Source: Ambrosia x helenae (taxonomy: Eukaryota; Streptophyta; Magnoliopsida; Asterales; Asteraceae). From it: a DNA stretch of 64,000 bases. The stretch is from contig CM061228.1 of assembly GCA_030844895.1 (NCBI GenBank), positions 134,149,068-134,213,067 of the forward strand, written 5' to 3'. The notes under the pieces are model-generated. The model saw only the letters and a program-made list of their open reading frames with translations. It was not told where the DNA came from and did not search any database. Positions 22,135 to 35,272 of this stretch are shown here, one piece after another; position 1 is the stretch's first letter; every line of letters starts with the position of its first letter. The translations under genes and the position numbers were made by a program.

Positions 22135-25100
22135 TTAACAATAATAGCCTCTGCCCCGACCCCGCCTACCCCATCCTCTACCTTGACCTCCTCCCCTTGA
22201 ACCACCTCTCCCACCATATGATGGACCTTGAACAAGCTGGTTGCCACCTCCACGGCCCTTTTTGTTTGATTGGTTGCTTGTACCATTTAAGGTGTTGGCA
22301 GGTCGTTTCCCACTGCGAAAGAGGAAAAATATGTACATTTGTTAAAGAAAATAAGGCTTGTTTAACCAATAAGAAAAACTAATTGGATGAGTCCCCAAAA
22401 ATGCAAGCAAACAGCAAACATAGGGACCATTTTTGTAATTAGTTTCAAGGGAAGATATTCATAAATTTTGATATACTACGGGGACAATTTATGTAAGTTA
22501 ATCTAGTTTTTTTAAATAATTATTGAGAAGCTAACTATATACAACAACAAAAATTGAACAAAAAACATTTCAAGTCAACCAAGCCCATATTGACCCGTAC
22601 CAAAAGATTAACCCTTACCCATTTTGCAAACTCTATGCGTAAATAAATAGAAAAGAAAAAGCATAAAATTTCAAATACAAAGAGGAAAAAAAATCATAAT
22701 AATAATAACAACAATAATAATTATAATAAGCATTGACACGTGATGCATAAATCATAGAGTTTATGTACACATACCCGGATGTGTTTGCCGGAGCTACAGT
22801 TTTCACTGCTTCGGTCCAGGATAAGTTAATTCTTTTATCTCCAATAAATGAAGGTGATTTTGAATGCAATGGCTGAATTAAGCAAAAAATAATCATTTTT
22901 AGATCCTGTAAGGCTGTACCTTTTTCAAGTATAGTTATAGATGCATTCGCTTTCAATGATCCAAATGAGCAGATAAAAAGCATTCTTCATGAAATATTTA
23001 CTTGGCCATCAGACTTGATATTAATAACTCAGTCAATCCGTCCTAATTTTTGTCCAAAAGATGACATTTTTTCTACACATTTAGCCTCTTGTATTTTAGC
23101 CATGAGTTACAATGGCAAAGTTATTTAACTTTTAGTAATCCAGTGTAGTGACCAAACAAAGAGGCATCAAGGTTATTCTACTCTAACTCAAAGATCAAGC
23201 ATGCATGTATTAGCAGAAAAAATATATCATTAATCGCAATACCTGTGTCATTGCCAAAATGTTATTGCAGGTGCGCAACCCTGTTGTGGCATTCTGCTTT
23301 TGAATTTTCTGCACATTAGAAGGCTAACATAATGAAACACAGCCTAACAAAAAAGAAAATAGAGGTACATTGATGCTATTCATGAACTTACAATTTTAGC
23401 TTTTTCTTCATCAGATATAGCAGTACTAGTCTTATTTTGCTGACCCAGTCCCTGTGTTAACTTCTTCATCGCAGCTTTAGTCAAGTCTTCAACACACTTT
23501 AACCTAAATCATCAGGGGTGTAAAACTTTTCTTTTACAACCATAGAAGGGTATTTTAGACATTTTGAGGCAACTAACAACAAAGTACCTTTCCGTGAAAT
23601 CTTTATTAGACTCAGTGAAGTCCTCACCAAGCCTGTCTGATGGTTGGCCAGTCACTATCTTATAGCCGCATAAGCTATTAGTGGCATTTGGAGCCTGTTT
23701 TATCAAAAATAAATAAAATAAAATAAAATAATGGTCAACTTAGGAACAACTAGATGTTATGTTAAGATGCTAAAATAAAGTTATATTGCACATTACTCAC
23801 CTTGTTAGCTAAATGGTGGAATGTATACAACAAACACTCAACATATGTGAAGTTCATCTCTTCTCCTGTCTTCCTTAAAGGCATGTACTTCTGAGAAGCA
23901 AAGAATACAAGAGTCACACACGAGGAATGTCAAAATAGCAACAATAACACTGATACTTCAGGGAAAAAAAAAAGTATCATTTATTTCTGTACCTTCAAGA
24001 GCTGAACTACAGAGGGAAGGATCTGCCTCGAGTCTTGAGGTGCTGCATAAGGTGAACTCTCTGCAAGGTTCTTGAGCAAGTCTACTTTCCTTTCTTCAGG
24101 AAGCTGCAAAGGAAATTAATAATTAGAAAATAGACCATGATGTAATATTAAAGGATATACAACAAATAATTTCAATCTTAATTCTCTAATAAATAATAAA
24201 CAAAGTTGAAACCATCAATACCTTATCAAAAACAGGGAGGATGTGTTTGTTCAGATAATTAAGGAACTTGCTACTTGAAGCACCCCTCTGCATATAATAT
24301 AGGAATTCAGTTTTAAAAAAAGGCCATCTGCTAGAACTAGCAAAAGACAATTATATAAATACCAAAGGAGACATACTATAAATAATGGAAGGGCCATATA
24401 TAAGCATGAAATTAATCTGTCAACATGATCTCCATCTGAAACCTGCATTTTGATAGTCATAGTCAGCAAAGTTATACATTTAACAAATTACAGCAAAGTC
24501 TAAAATAACATATTTAACAGATTACAGCATAGTTTAAAATTGCAAATTCAAAATGTCGAGCAAAAGAAAAAACATCATAAACTCACACTGAACTGTGCAT
24601 CAAGATCAGCCTGGCCTTCAATAATTTCAACAAGCTCTTGGACACGCTCAGTAGGAGCTTTCTCTCCAAATATGCTCAAACTTTTTAAAAAATCCATGAA
24701 CATTTTGAACTCTGCTCCAGTAACGTCTTGTAAACTCTGCAAGACACATGGAATTTAAAGCATACATATAGAAACATATTGTAAACAATAGTACAATTAG
24801 AAAAATGAGGGACATACTTTTTTAATTAAATCAGTTATGTGCCTTTCCATTTGCTCCTGTGGCTTCAAGAGCTCGGATTTTATAGGGAACACCTGCAATA
24901 TTTACTTTAGACACCATTTTCATTTGAAAAGTTAAAAGTCACAATCATAAACATGAATCACAAGTTGGTCTTCTCACCTTGTCTCTGATAAAGATCAGGG
25001 TCCTCTCACGAAGATTATCATCTGTAACTGGTTCGTCAACACTCTCAATGTGCTTAAATAACGCCGTCAAGGATGCTGCAAGAATATATTATTAATTTAT

Positions 25101-26325
25101 TTAACATTTATTAACTGGGTATATGAAATTTTACTATAAGAGGTTGGGTATTGAATCTAGCTTTATGAAATCATATTGCAGAACAGATAAGTAGATATTG
25201 CATTAGTGCATTACTGATGTACCTTTCACATCCTGCCTTAATAAGGACATAAGAGCTTTATGCACGGCATCCCTCTCCACATTTTCTTCTGGAAGTATTA
25301 AAGTACTCAAGGTCACATATATAATTATATATATCCGTCCATTAACATAAAAACATAAAGACCTAGTTTACCAGCTATCAGAAGTTGTGCAAGAATGTCA
25401 ACAATCTTGGAAATATGCTCCGGTGTATCCTTGCAGAAAAGAGGAAGTCCACGAATTGCTTGTACACGTATCTTTAACAAAATGAGCAACCAAAATTTAT
25501 AAGAAGTAAGGTCTTCAGCTGGAAGCAATTCTTAAGAAATCTCTTGTAAGATAATAAGTTGAACACGGTAGTGTAAAGGTTCAAGAAGGTATTGATGTAC
25601 AGACCCCTCTTCAACTACCACTCTACCAGGTACATTCTCATAATTTAATCATGACCTTGAGGTCATAGCAAGGTTCCCATGATTACATCAGCTTTTACAT
25701 TGAGAATCCAAGAAAAATACAGAAACTGTATTTAGTCTACAAGATACTAGCTATATCAGCACTCACAGCCAACTACCTAAATGACTCTAATTAGATTAGC
25801 AAATTTGATAAATCACTCAATGGGCTTAGTATCAGCAAAAGACTGACAATATTAGTACTTATAGTCAACTACCTGTATACAAGTCCCATTTGTAATGGTC
25901 CATCTTGACTCCTTTCTCACCAATTGACACTAATGCTACTTCATTTGCTAACTCAATTGACTAGTCCTTGTAGCCTAGGTAGTCATGGATACATATCTAA
26001 GCATGTAAGACTGATTTTCTCTGTAATAAGCATGCTATGAATAAATGCCCCGTGCATCTTTCATACTATAGTGAATTTTTATACAAACACACACCGACCC
26101 CGACCACTCTGTGCTAAGTATTCCAATTCTGTAATTCATCAAATGCAAAGGTTAATCTTGTAAAGTTTTGTTACTTTCTCCACTGTATGAACACAATCAA
26201 TCACTTGATCTAACCATGCGAACTCAATCAGTCAGTTTGATTCCTTTTCGGCTATGTCATGTAACCTCTAGTTATACATTAACACATAATAAACTAATTC
26301 TCAGATTAAAACTCCTAGTTTAACT

Positions 26326-26399
<74 letters not shown>

Positions 26400-26731
26400 A
26401 ACCCAAGCTCTTCTGCTTCACATAAATCCAGATGAGCATCAACTGCAGATCCAGACAAGCCAGGGAAAAACTTGAAAAACCTAGGAATCAATTGAGCAGC
26501 CAATTGCCTCGCCTTAACATTGGAACTTCTTGCCGCCTCAATAATACTCTTGTAATCCTCCACATTCTACACAACAACATAACAGCATCAACATAAAACC
26601 CTAATTTCTCATAACCGAACATACAAACACTAAAAACATAAACAATTGCATACCTGAGACTTATCTTTGGCTTCGCTGAGTTGTGCTCCATAAACATAAA
26701 GCTTTTCAATGTCATTGGAAGCATCCGCCAT
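22135..26731 (-). CDS. API5: Apoptosis inhibitor 5-like protein (API5), 16 exons
   Basis: Exons (high to low): 26731-26654, 26566-26399, 25471-25372, 25288-25223, 25075-24978, 24892-24818, 24736-24587, 24442-24377, 24287-24222, 24103-23993, 23890-23801, 23694-23588, 23503-23392, 23308-23243, 22872-22775, 22312-22135. This gives about 542 aa. The start MADASNDIEKLYVYGAQL, the ARM/HEAT-like region (RQLAAQLIPRFFKFFP, IRGLPLFCKDTPE), the block ATNSLCGYKIVTGQPSDRLG, and the basic Gly/Arg tail (GRGGSRGGGQGRGWG, a likely nuclear/RNA-binding RGG region) match plant API5 along the whole length. In animals API5 is an anti-apoptotic nuclear scaffold; rice API5 acts in tapetal cell death. The exon 2 donor is uncertain: the frame-keeping choice GGGTTA|GTATTATT touches an (ATT)n tract and adds one Leu, while GG|GTTAGT would break the frame. 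All other junctions are canonical. Confidence 0.95.
26327..26397. repeat. (AAT)n microsatellite at an API5 splice donor
   Basis: About 23 AAT units (ATT on the coding strand), beginning at or directly after the exon 2 donor of API5. Confidence 0.92.
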
Positions 26732-28465
26732 TGATTGATAACGAAGCGCGCACAACTATTGTTTCAACGAGACTAGATTTTGTAAAGAGAGTGTATGTAG
26801 TTTGATTGTGTGTGTGTGTATGTGTGTGGTAACAGTGAGTAGGGATTTGTATGAAGTGATGGTTAACAGAGATATGTGTTGACGGTTGGAGAAGACAGTT
26901 TTCCCAGGAGTGTTTGAAATTGCAAAAGATATTCTAGGTCGGTTAATATTCCAACCGGGTTACCCGCTCGGGATGGTATGATACTGATACCGATCCCGAA
27001 GACTCTCAAAACTCAATACTGATACCGATACCGAAAGCATTCGGTATGGTACGGTATCGGTTCGTTATTGGTAAAGAATCCAATTTCTTATTAAATAATA
27101 TTTTGGGTTCTTTCTTCAGGATAATCACACTATGCAATTTCTTATTTTCTATCAACTTTCATTTATTTTTTATTAGTTTTACTTATTCTACATATACATA
27201 GTACATGAATTTAGGGATTTTATTTTATAAAATAATTGATTTATTTTGGTGATTGGAATTCGAGCCGACATTGCCTGTGGCTCTATGGTATAAAATCTTG
27301 TATAACTTTTTAAAATTATAATTGATTCGTGTTAAAATCATATTAATACAAACTATATGCTAATTTTTTGTTCAATTGTTCAGATAATATTAATACAAAT
27401 TATATGCTAATTTACAAATATACGGATTATAATTTGTGGCTATGAGTTGGATTGTTGATTAACTGGTGATTTAATCATTTATTATGTCTTCGAATAAAGT
27501 TAAACAATATGCATATTTTTACCCTCTTAAGCAAGTTGTGAATTGTGATTTATGTTTTCACACTAGTATTAATGATGATCTCTTGAACGCTTTTGTAATC
27601 TCTGTTGTAGAAGTGCATGAATATCTTACTGTTACTAATGAAGATGTAATTTAGTGTTTCTAAAAGGTGAAAACACGTTGAGGATGATTGTAATGATATG
27701 CCCTTATTTCATTAAAATATTCAATGAACTAAGTTATTTTATCTTTGTTTTTACGCATTTTTTAACCGACCCGTATTGTGCCCCCCGTACAAAAAATTTT
27801 TGTATCCGCCACTGATTTTATACAACCATGGATATAGATTAATGGCTATGCCCTACGGTTATGTTAGTAACATGAATGATATGACTGTGATATGGAATTC
27901 TACTTGTAACTTTGTTTTTATGTTTATAGCTTTTTTGATAGCATGTTATGATGATATAAATAGTTTACAGAGACAACTAGGAATGGAGTAGGGAATGTAT
28001 ATCATTACGCGTATAGATATGAACTCGTGCGAAAAAAATGTGTTTTTATCATGAGAAATGTATTAAATAGATAGATCATTAATCAAGGCAAATTAATGGC
28101 TAAGATAAGATGATAAAAAATTTTCAAGTTAATTGTAGTTATGAATGAAATGACAAAAAAGAGTTATAACCAACATGATATATTTTTGTGTTTATAATTT
28201 TTAAATTTGTTAAAAGTGAGTTATTATTATTTTATTTTTTTGCAATGATTTATTTTATTTTATTAAATCATGTTTACCTACACAAATGTAAAAGATAATT
28301 TGACAAACATAGTCCTCACACTCTAGTGGGTAAAATAAACCAACAACAAACATATACAACTATGGTAAGAAAGCTATAGTGCATAGTAATAAACAATAAA
28401 TACTACAAGTTATATTATAAAAACAAAATAATTTAATTAATTAATAATCTGAAGCCAATTATATA
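26732..28465. other. API5 upstream region with hAT debris
   Basis: 26732-26940 is the putative 5' UTR/promoter, with a (TG)n stretch at about 26806-26828. 26955-27075 is rich in GGTATCGGTA/TACCGATACC words, like the hAT interior at 45435. At 27765-27814 the sequence ends in TATCCGCCACTG, a typical hAT terminus on the minus strand (CAGTGGCGGATA), without a recognisable left partner. The rest is AT-rich with no gene. Confidence 0.5.
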
Positions 28466-29740
28466 TCTATATTATTTTAACGACACTTTAATAGGAAGCT
28501 TTTTGTTTCTTTTAGTTTTTCATTAAATTTTGAGTTTTCTTTCTGCTTGCAAAATTTTGTTTCTTTTCACCATTCTTTATTTTACAATACTATCTCAAGT
28601 ATTTTTTTTTTTTTAGCAAACATTATTGTTGCTATGATTAGTTCCAATTATTGTAATTTTTTTACCTAGTACCGTAGCAAAGTAATATCAATACCGATCA
28701 AATATATATTAACTAAAGTAATATCAATACCAATCAAATATATATTAACTGAAAGACACACTTGAATAGTGTCATGGTGCTAACGTGCATCGGTGCTTTA
28801 TTGTTAGCATGCACAAAACTCTTTTTTTACTTACCAATCTCTTTACTTTTTTTTCCTTACCATAGTTGTTATAGTACTTTCGGCATTGGTACTGAATTCT
28901 TAAAGTAACATATTTTTTATTTATTTACCTTTGAATACCAATACCGATCATTTGCAGTACAGTTAGCCGTAACCCATTTTGCGGCAACACACAGGTGTAA
29001 ACCCCGTCGCGCCGCAACCCGTGAGACGTTTGCTACAACATCTATTGGTACTATAACGAACTAATACCAACAAAATTATTGTCGCATCGCACAATGAATG
29101 CGGAAAAATCGTTGCCCATTGTACCACTAAACACTCCTGCACAACAAACGCGCCCCGTCACGAAGCGCGGGGAAACTAAGACCATAGTGTATATTAAATG
29201 AAAGACACGTTAATAATCACTTTATGAGAATTCATATTTGTTCACTGAAAGTTTATGTTTTGTATAGTTTTTCCCTTTGCTTGCATAAGATTCTTGCTCG
29301 TGCTTTTTGCCTCACTTTTCACGCCAATATATGTTTCCTAATATTTTTGTTTACTCTTAGCATATGTAAAATTAGCTGAAGCACACTTCAATAATGTTAC
29401 AGTGCTACGTGCACTTTGGCCTTTTTTTCCTAACGTATACTGGTCTTTTAGCTAACGTACACTGGCCTTTATTGGCTCACTTGCACCGAGGCCTTTTTGC
29501 TAAGGTGCAATGATGCTTTATTTGCTAACGTGCGTCGGGGCTTTACTGCTAACATGCACCAAACTTTTTTTTCTTACAAACCTGTTTTGTATTCCTTATA
29601 GTATTTTCGGTACTTGTACAAATTCGTTAAGGTAACAGATTTTTCGTTTCACGTTGATCATTTTTTATACAGTTATCAGTACCTATTTTAACTACCAATG
29701 CGCGCATCCCGCGACAATACGCGGGTAATAAAGACTCTAG
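28466..29740 (+). mobile_element. Tandem Helitron dimer
   Basis: Begins A|TCTATATTATTTTAACGACA and ends with the hairpin CCCGCGACAATACGCGGG, then TAATAAAGACTCTAG|T. A second, mutated 3' terminus lies inside at about 29150-29186 (GAAGCGCGGGG then AAACTAAGACCATAG|T). It is followed directly by TGTATATTAAATGAAAGACA, which resembles the 5' start. Both halves contain the phrase GCTAACGTGC(A/G)TCGG(T/G)GCTTTA. No Rep/helicase ORF. Confidence 0.72.
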
Positions 29741-31979
29741 TTTACATTATTAAAGCCCCGTAGAATCAACTTGGGCCTCACTGTGTATTTTATCAACACC
29801 ATTGCACTTCACTCCAGCCCAAAAGTATTTCAAGCCTTCACTCCACTCCAATCCAATCCAATCCAATCCTCATGTAAAGTATAAAGCCCATGTGCATACA
29901 TACATTTGAAGTGATTCATGGACTGTTGACAGCCTTGCCTCAAAGGCAAATTTACATTATTAAGCCCATGTACATATATATATAGTTTCCATTTTGCAAC
30001 ATGCCAGGCCCATGGGTGCAAAAGGAAGGGAACTTCATGTTTCGGGTGCTTGAATCAACAATGACAGGCGCGTTGTAGACAAATTTATAAGTAAACGAGT
30101 CAAACTGTTGCTTGCGCAACAAGCCAATACTAAAAGTACTAAACACCCAATTTGATCAGTTTATAAGTAAACGCGTCAAAAGTGTTACATGTGCATGAAG
30201 CTACTAATATAACCACTAAAGTCAAATAGTATGTTTTTTGTTATGTTGACACACAACATTGGCCTACAAAAAAAAGTGTTAAATATTATGTTTTCGGTTT
30301 TCCTTGTTCTTGAGATTTTGGAGGGGGTGGGGGTCGTTGGGGTAAGCGTCGGTTAGGCTTTTACAAAACCTACTTGTGTGGGGAAGAATCCCATTTAATA
30401 GTAACAGTAATGATGATAGAGACTCCTGCAAAGTCATATTCAAAGGACCATTGGGATAAAAGCTGTGGGTTGTAAGAAGTAGAAAGGTGTTTAGAACAAT
30501 CAACAAAAAATCAAGCCTATGGCCTTCTAGTGCAAGTTGTCTCGTCCTTCGAAAAGTGATTTATTAAATAAAAATAGCGCGATTCAGTGATCCACCAGAT
30601 GATACAACTCTGTCTTCATTGATGTGTTAATGTGACCTCTACCTATATGAAACTGTACTGAAAGTCAAACATCATAATCAACTGGTTAAATACCATTTTG
30701 ACTTTTGAACATTGATAAATTACAGCAATACTAACAAGAAAAATACAAAGTAAATCAAGAACTTACTTATACAAAAGGTGAGGCGCTCCAACGCATTTAG
30801 GTCCTATAAGCCGAGGCGCAAGCAAGAAGCGAGAGCTTCAAGTAAACAAGGTATTGCTTTATGTAAAACCGAACAAGCTTTGGGTACAACCATAAACTGC
30901 ATCTCTCTCATCTGTGTTACATATCATCATTTTATCAAGTAAAGTAAATCATCCATAGTTTCTTCATCCCTTTGGTTGTGTTTACAATTTCCACCAATTT
31001 TGACCCAGATGCGCATGAGATGCCGCCTCAAGGCCCGAGGCATTTTCCATATCGGCTCGCGTGCATTGCGCCCATGAGGCGCTTTTTTATAACCAAAATC
31101 AAGACATTATTAACAACGCCGACATCAAATTGAACTTCAGAACCGGAACTTTTAGTAAGATCATGTTAAATCTTGGGAGTGTTCATGTTCTTTCTGTAAG
31201 ATCTATAAATACTAGGCTTATGTTTATATACTTGAAATTTAAGTGGTCCAGGTAAAGAATTTAAATATAGGAAAAACAGCTCTAGTAATATTCTTAATTT
31301 TGTATTATAATACAATTTGTAGGTGGTACCACAGTTGAAGTTCATGGTCAACATAGTTCAGAAGACTATATATGTTCACAGTCACCACAAAAGAGTATAA
31401 AAATGTTGAATCTATGGAAATTCAAGTCAGGACTGGTTTTGAACACAACCATACCATACCATACCATGGTCCAAGTTGATGAATATATTGTCAAATATCA
31501 ATTGCACATGCTTACTAATAAATGTGACAAACTGTCAGCCACAAGTGTACAAGTAGCTTATTCATTATTAATCATTAAATGTTTAAAAGGCGACAACTAG
31601 ATAAAGAAAATAGCGAAATTGAGATGAAAGAAAAAGAATATGACAACGAAATTTGGGAACATAAGCAATGTAACATTTTTTTTATATCTAAAAAAACACT
31701 AGTTCATGTTTTTTCATTTTGTTTTCAAATTTATCTATTTGCAAAAGTTTGACTCCATTGTTTAATTCGATATACATAGGAGACGAATGAGATGTGTTGA
31801 TTAGTGAACCTCAACCCTCGGGTGGGCATCTTCAGGCAGTAGTTTGAACTTTTACCATATTGGCCCTACGGTACCTACCCAACTGGCCGGCTTTTAATGT
31901 CTTTAAGTTCCCATCATTTGTTGTTGCCTCACTGCTAACATTTTAAGTATCTAATCATTAAGAACAAATATACTAATGT
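29741..31979 (+). repeat. Segmental duplication, copy A
   Basis: Shares blocks with 31980-32871, 39280-39990 and 48470-49030. Shared words include TAGAAAGGTGTTTAGAACAA, GATCCACCAGATGATACA, GTTTCTTCATCCCTTTGG and CATACCATGGTCCAAGTTGA. Identity falls with many indels. Contains GAGGCGC-type phrases but no ORF. Identity of the ancestral sequence is unknown. Confidence 0.7.
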
Positions 31980-32871
31980 GACAAAGATTCCCATTTGATG
32001 ATAACAGCAACGATGATTAACAAATCCCTTATATGACGCTTTCATAGGCCAGTTGGGAAAAGCCGTGGGGTTGTAACAGGTAGAAAGGTGTTTGGAACAA
32101 CCAACAAAAATCAAGACTTTGGCTGTCTAGTGCAAGTTGTCTGGTGATCATAATAGTGATCTGAAAGACTGAAACTATAAAAAATAAATAAATAACTGGA
32201 GATGCACACAAATTACCAGTCAGCAGCTCTTGCAGATGACACAACTCTCGGTTCATTGATGCATGAAGATGACCTCTTCCTACATAAATCTGAATGGAAA
32301 GTGACACTTTACAGTCAATTTTACAGCAATGTTAATAATAAAAAGTAGAAAGTAAATCAAGAAAATTGAGGCGCAGGCGAGAGGCAAGAGCTTCACGTAC
32401 GCGAGCCGTTGCTCTAGGTCCAACCAAATCAATTTTATGTCCAACCAGAAGCTCATTCTCTTACATATCAAACTTTTTATAAAGTAACCATTCATAATTT
32501 CTTCATCCCCTTGGTTGTTTTTTACATATCACCCTCCTACAACAAACCGTAACTTTGACCAATTTTGACCCGGATATGTAACAAGAGGCAAATTCCAGAT
32601 CCCCTTGCAAGCCTTGCGCCTTAGGCGCTCGTTTAAAACCAAGATCAAGATATAACAATGCATTAATTCAAAATCGGAACTTTCAGTAAGATCTTTCTAA
32701 ATCTTGGCAGTGTTCATTTTGATTCTGTAAGATCCAGGCTGAAATCTTTGAAAAACAGCTCTATCAATATTTTTAATTTTGTATTAGAATACAATTTAAA
32801 AATGGTAATGTGGTACCACAGTTGAAATTCATGGTCAACATACTAAGATTATATGTGTTCACAATCACCAT
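31980..32871 (+). repeat. Segmental duplication, copy B (5' part)
   Basis: Second unit in direct tandem after copy A. It is interrupted at 32880 by the MULE-type element and resumes at 34808-34944 (CACCATACCATGGTCCATG, CCAAACTGTCAGCTACAACT). Confidence 0.7.
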
Positions 32872-32880
32872 AAAAGATTA

Positions 32881-34798
32881 GAGAAAGTATTGGGTACAAA
32901 GTCCCTTAACCTACAAAGTGTAGGAAGCCACAATAATATGCCACGTGTAAGATGTCTTTTAAAACAAAAAAAACTGATTTTCAATTATCAGAGGGGTATC
33001 ATAGACATTTGCATCGATCAATTAATCACATTCATAATTATGATTTTCACAATCCCTGTTTTATCGTTCAATCAAAATTCAAATTTTTATAACTGATTTC
33101 ACGATCTTCATCGTCAATTCTTACCTTATTAAAAAATTCTCATCACCTTGAATCTGTCGATCAAAAGTTTACCAGAATCATACTCAATTGCAGAGTTCAT
33201 CATCATGTTTGGTAGGTTACTCTGTTTTTTAATTTCACATAATCGTAATCTTATTTTGATTTTTAATTGTTTATCAGACCTAAACAACAAACCTGAAATC
33301 TTAATCGGAGAAGAAGATGATGTTGTCGATGCTCATAATCTAAATTTTTGAAGGTTAGTTTATACTGTTTTGATTTATATTAGCAGATCACAAAAAACAG
33401 AGATGAACAGAGTGTTGAGGTAACTGCTTGGTTTAACATGCGTTTTATTATGTTTAACATGCGTTTTAAGGTAACTGCTTGGTTATAGAAATGATTTTTA
33501 TTCAAATGCGTTTTATTATGTTTAACATGCGTTTTGAGGTAAATGCTTGGTTTTATAGAAATGATTTTTATTCAAATGCGTTTTATTATGTTTAACATGC
33601 GTTTTGAGGTTAATGCTTGGTTTTATAGAAATGATTTTTATTCACATGCGTTTTATTATGTTTAACATGCGTTTTGAGGTAATTGCTTGGTTTTATAGAT
33701 TTGATTTTTATTCAAATGCGTTTTATGCTGTTTTAACATGCGTTTTGAGATTTATTAGATAAATCCTTACATCCTTACATTTGCTTGCGAATGCTTACTA
33801 TTATGTGTCTTTTTATAGTATGAACATGTCATTTTGTCATTAAAATTAGATTTTATAGTTGTATGTTTTGTGTTTTATGACAGATCTTTCTAAGAAAGAT
33901 GTTCCCATTGATGATCAAACTCCAATATATAAACCTGCTGTTGCATCTTCATTGAAACCAGAAGATGCAATGAAGATGAAAACGAGATGAAAAATACATT
34001 GTTACAAGATGAAAACGAAGAAGTTGAAAATGCTGAAGACCATGGAAATGAACACCAGGTAGATGAAAGAACAAGTTGTTGATGAGTGATTTTTTTTCAG
34101 TAAATGCGTTTTATGTTTTATGCATGCGTTTTATGTTTTATGCATGCGTTTTGGTATATACTGAATAGTTTGCACATTTTCTTCTGTTTTCTAAAGTGCG
34201 TTTTATGTTTCCTTGAATGCGTTTTACTATAACTGAACATTTGAAACTCTGTTTCTTACGAATGCGTTTTATGATCATATCGAATGCGTTTTACTAATAC
34301 GTCATGATTCAGTTTGCTTCTCTTTCTCTTCCTTCATCTGTATCTTCCTTCATCTGTTATGTTTATTTTAGGTTTTATCAAATGATTTTCGTTATACGAT
34401 CATAATGACAATCATAATATGAACATAAACTTACTTGATTTGCGTTTTTGGAGCCATAATACTTCCTTAATCAGGTGTTATTTTTTCGTCTTCTACAACT
34501 GCTCTGTTTTTTTTTTGTTTCAGAGATTTTGATTTTGGTTGATTTTGTTTTGTTAATTCGACGACTATATGTTTTGATTAAGTAACCGTCATTAAATGAT
34601 ATTGAATTGTACGCTATTATTAAAAAATTCAAATTATTAGATTGGGAATTTGTCCAATTTACCCTTCCCCTTGTTAACTGGTCCTTAAAACACTCATGGG
34701 TTATTAAATGACGATCATCTAGATTAAAACACAATGAATGGTCAGGATGGCTTCTTACACTTTGTATTTTAAGGAGACTTTGTACAATAGCCTCTCTC
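32881..34798. mobile_element. MULE-type element with ATGCGTTTT word array, 1918 bp
   Basis: Ends GAGAAAGTATTGGGTACAAAG and, in reverse complement, GAGAGAGGCTATTGTACAAAG; the inverted repeat continues for about 50 bp. Perfect 9-bp duplication AAAAGATTA at 32872-32880 and 34799-34807. The interior carries many ATGCGTTTT words (33420-33760 in about 90-bp units, then scattered to 34295). Short exon-like pieces (e.g. 33148-33351) do not form a transposase. Confidence 0.9.
33420..33760. repeat. Tandem units with ATGCGTTTTATTATG
   Basis: Four units of about 90 bp, each with two ATGCGTTTT words and the phrase GCTTGGTTTTATAGAAATGA. Internal to the MULE-type element. Confidence 0.88.
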
Positions 34799-34807
34799 AA
34801 AAGATTA

Positions 34808-34944
34808 CACATTTACACAATATTGAAGCTAATGCAAATTCAAGTTAGCATTTATTCTGAACTCACCATACCATGGTCCATGTTTTCTAATAAATGTGCC
34901 AAACTGTCAGCTACAACTAACTTATTCATTAAATTATTAAGACT
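34808..34944 (+). repeat. Segmental duplication, copy B (3' part)
   Basis: Continuation of copy B after the MULE-type insertion, ending where the SINE duplication starts at 34945. Confidence 0.7.
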
Positions 34945-34955
34945 TCCGATATTTT

Positions 34956-35272
34956 TTATTTTTTTTTAACGGCCAACGAATCAATTTCCGAGCACTCTCG
35001 GGCACCCTTTTGGCAAATCAGGTACTCGAGAGTACCCGGGCCACCAATTGCCACAAATTCCCGGGAAAACCCGACCACTCACCCGCCCGAAGGCACGACA
35101 GTGAAATAATCGGTAAAACTAGTCGGGATCAGGACTCGAACCCAAGCCAATGGCCGGGGTCATCCCTCATTTCCCATCCACCAATGTCCTCAAATGTAGC
35201 TAGTGGGAATTGAACCCAAGCCTCCTATATGAAACTTTAGGCCCTCAACCAACTGGGCTACAAGTGTTGGAC
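34956..35272 (-). mobile_element. tRNA-derived SINE
   Basis: On the minus strand the 5' end has a perfect A box TAGCCCAGTTGG and a B box GGTTCAATTCC 40-50 bp later. A tRNA-unrelated body and an A-rich tail (T-run at 34960-34969 on plus) follow. Flanked by TCCGATATTTT at 34945-34955 and 35273-35283. A classic RNA polymerase III-driven SINE layout. Confidence 0.9.

Noticed and set aside
22023..22382. Several short ORFs over the last API5 exon
   Set aside because: Shadow frames; the Gly/Arg-rich reading from 22312 to the TAA at 22135 matches the API5 C-terminus.
27776..27991. 71-codon ORF downstream of the hAT terminus
   Set aside because: No domain, no splice context, begins inside transposon-end sequence.
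33420..33760. CRISPR-like regularly spaced repeats
   Set aside because: Plant nuclear context, units lie inside a transposon with a 9-bp duplication, spacers are not unique, no cas genes.
34980..35272. Genuine tRNA gene on the minus strand
   Set aside because: A and B boxes are present but no cloverleaf or acceptor stem; A-tail and duplication show it is a SINE.
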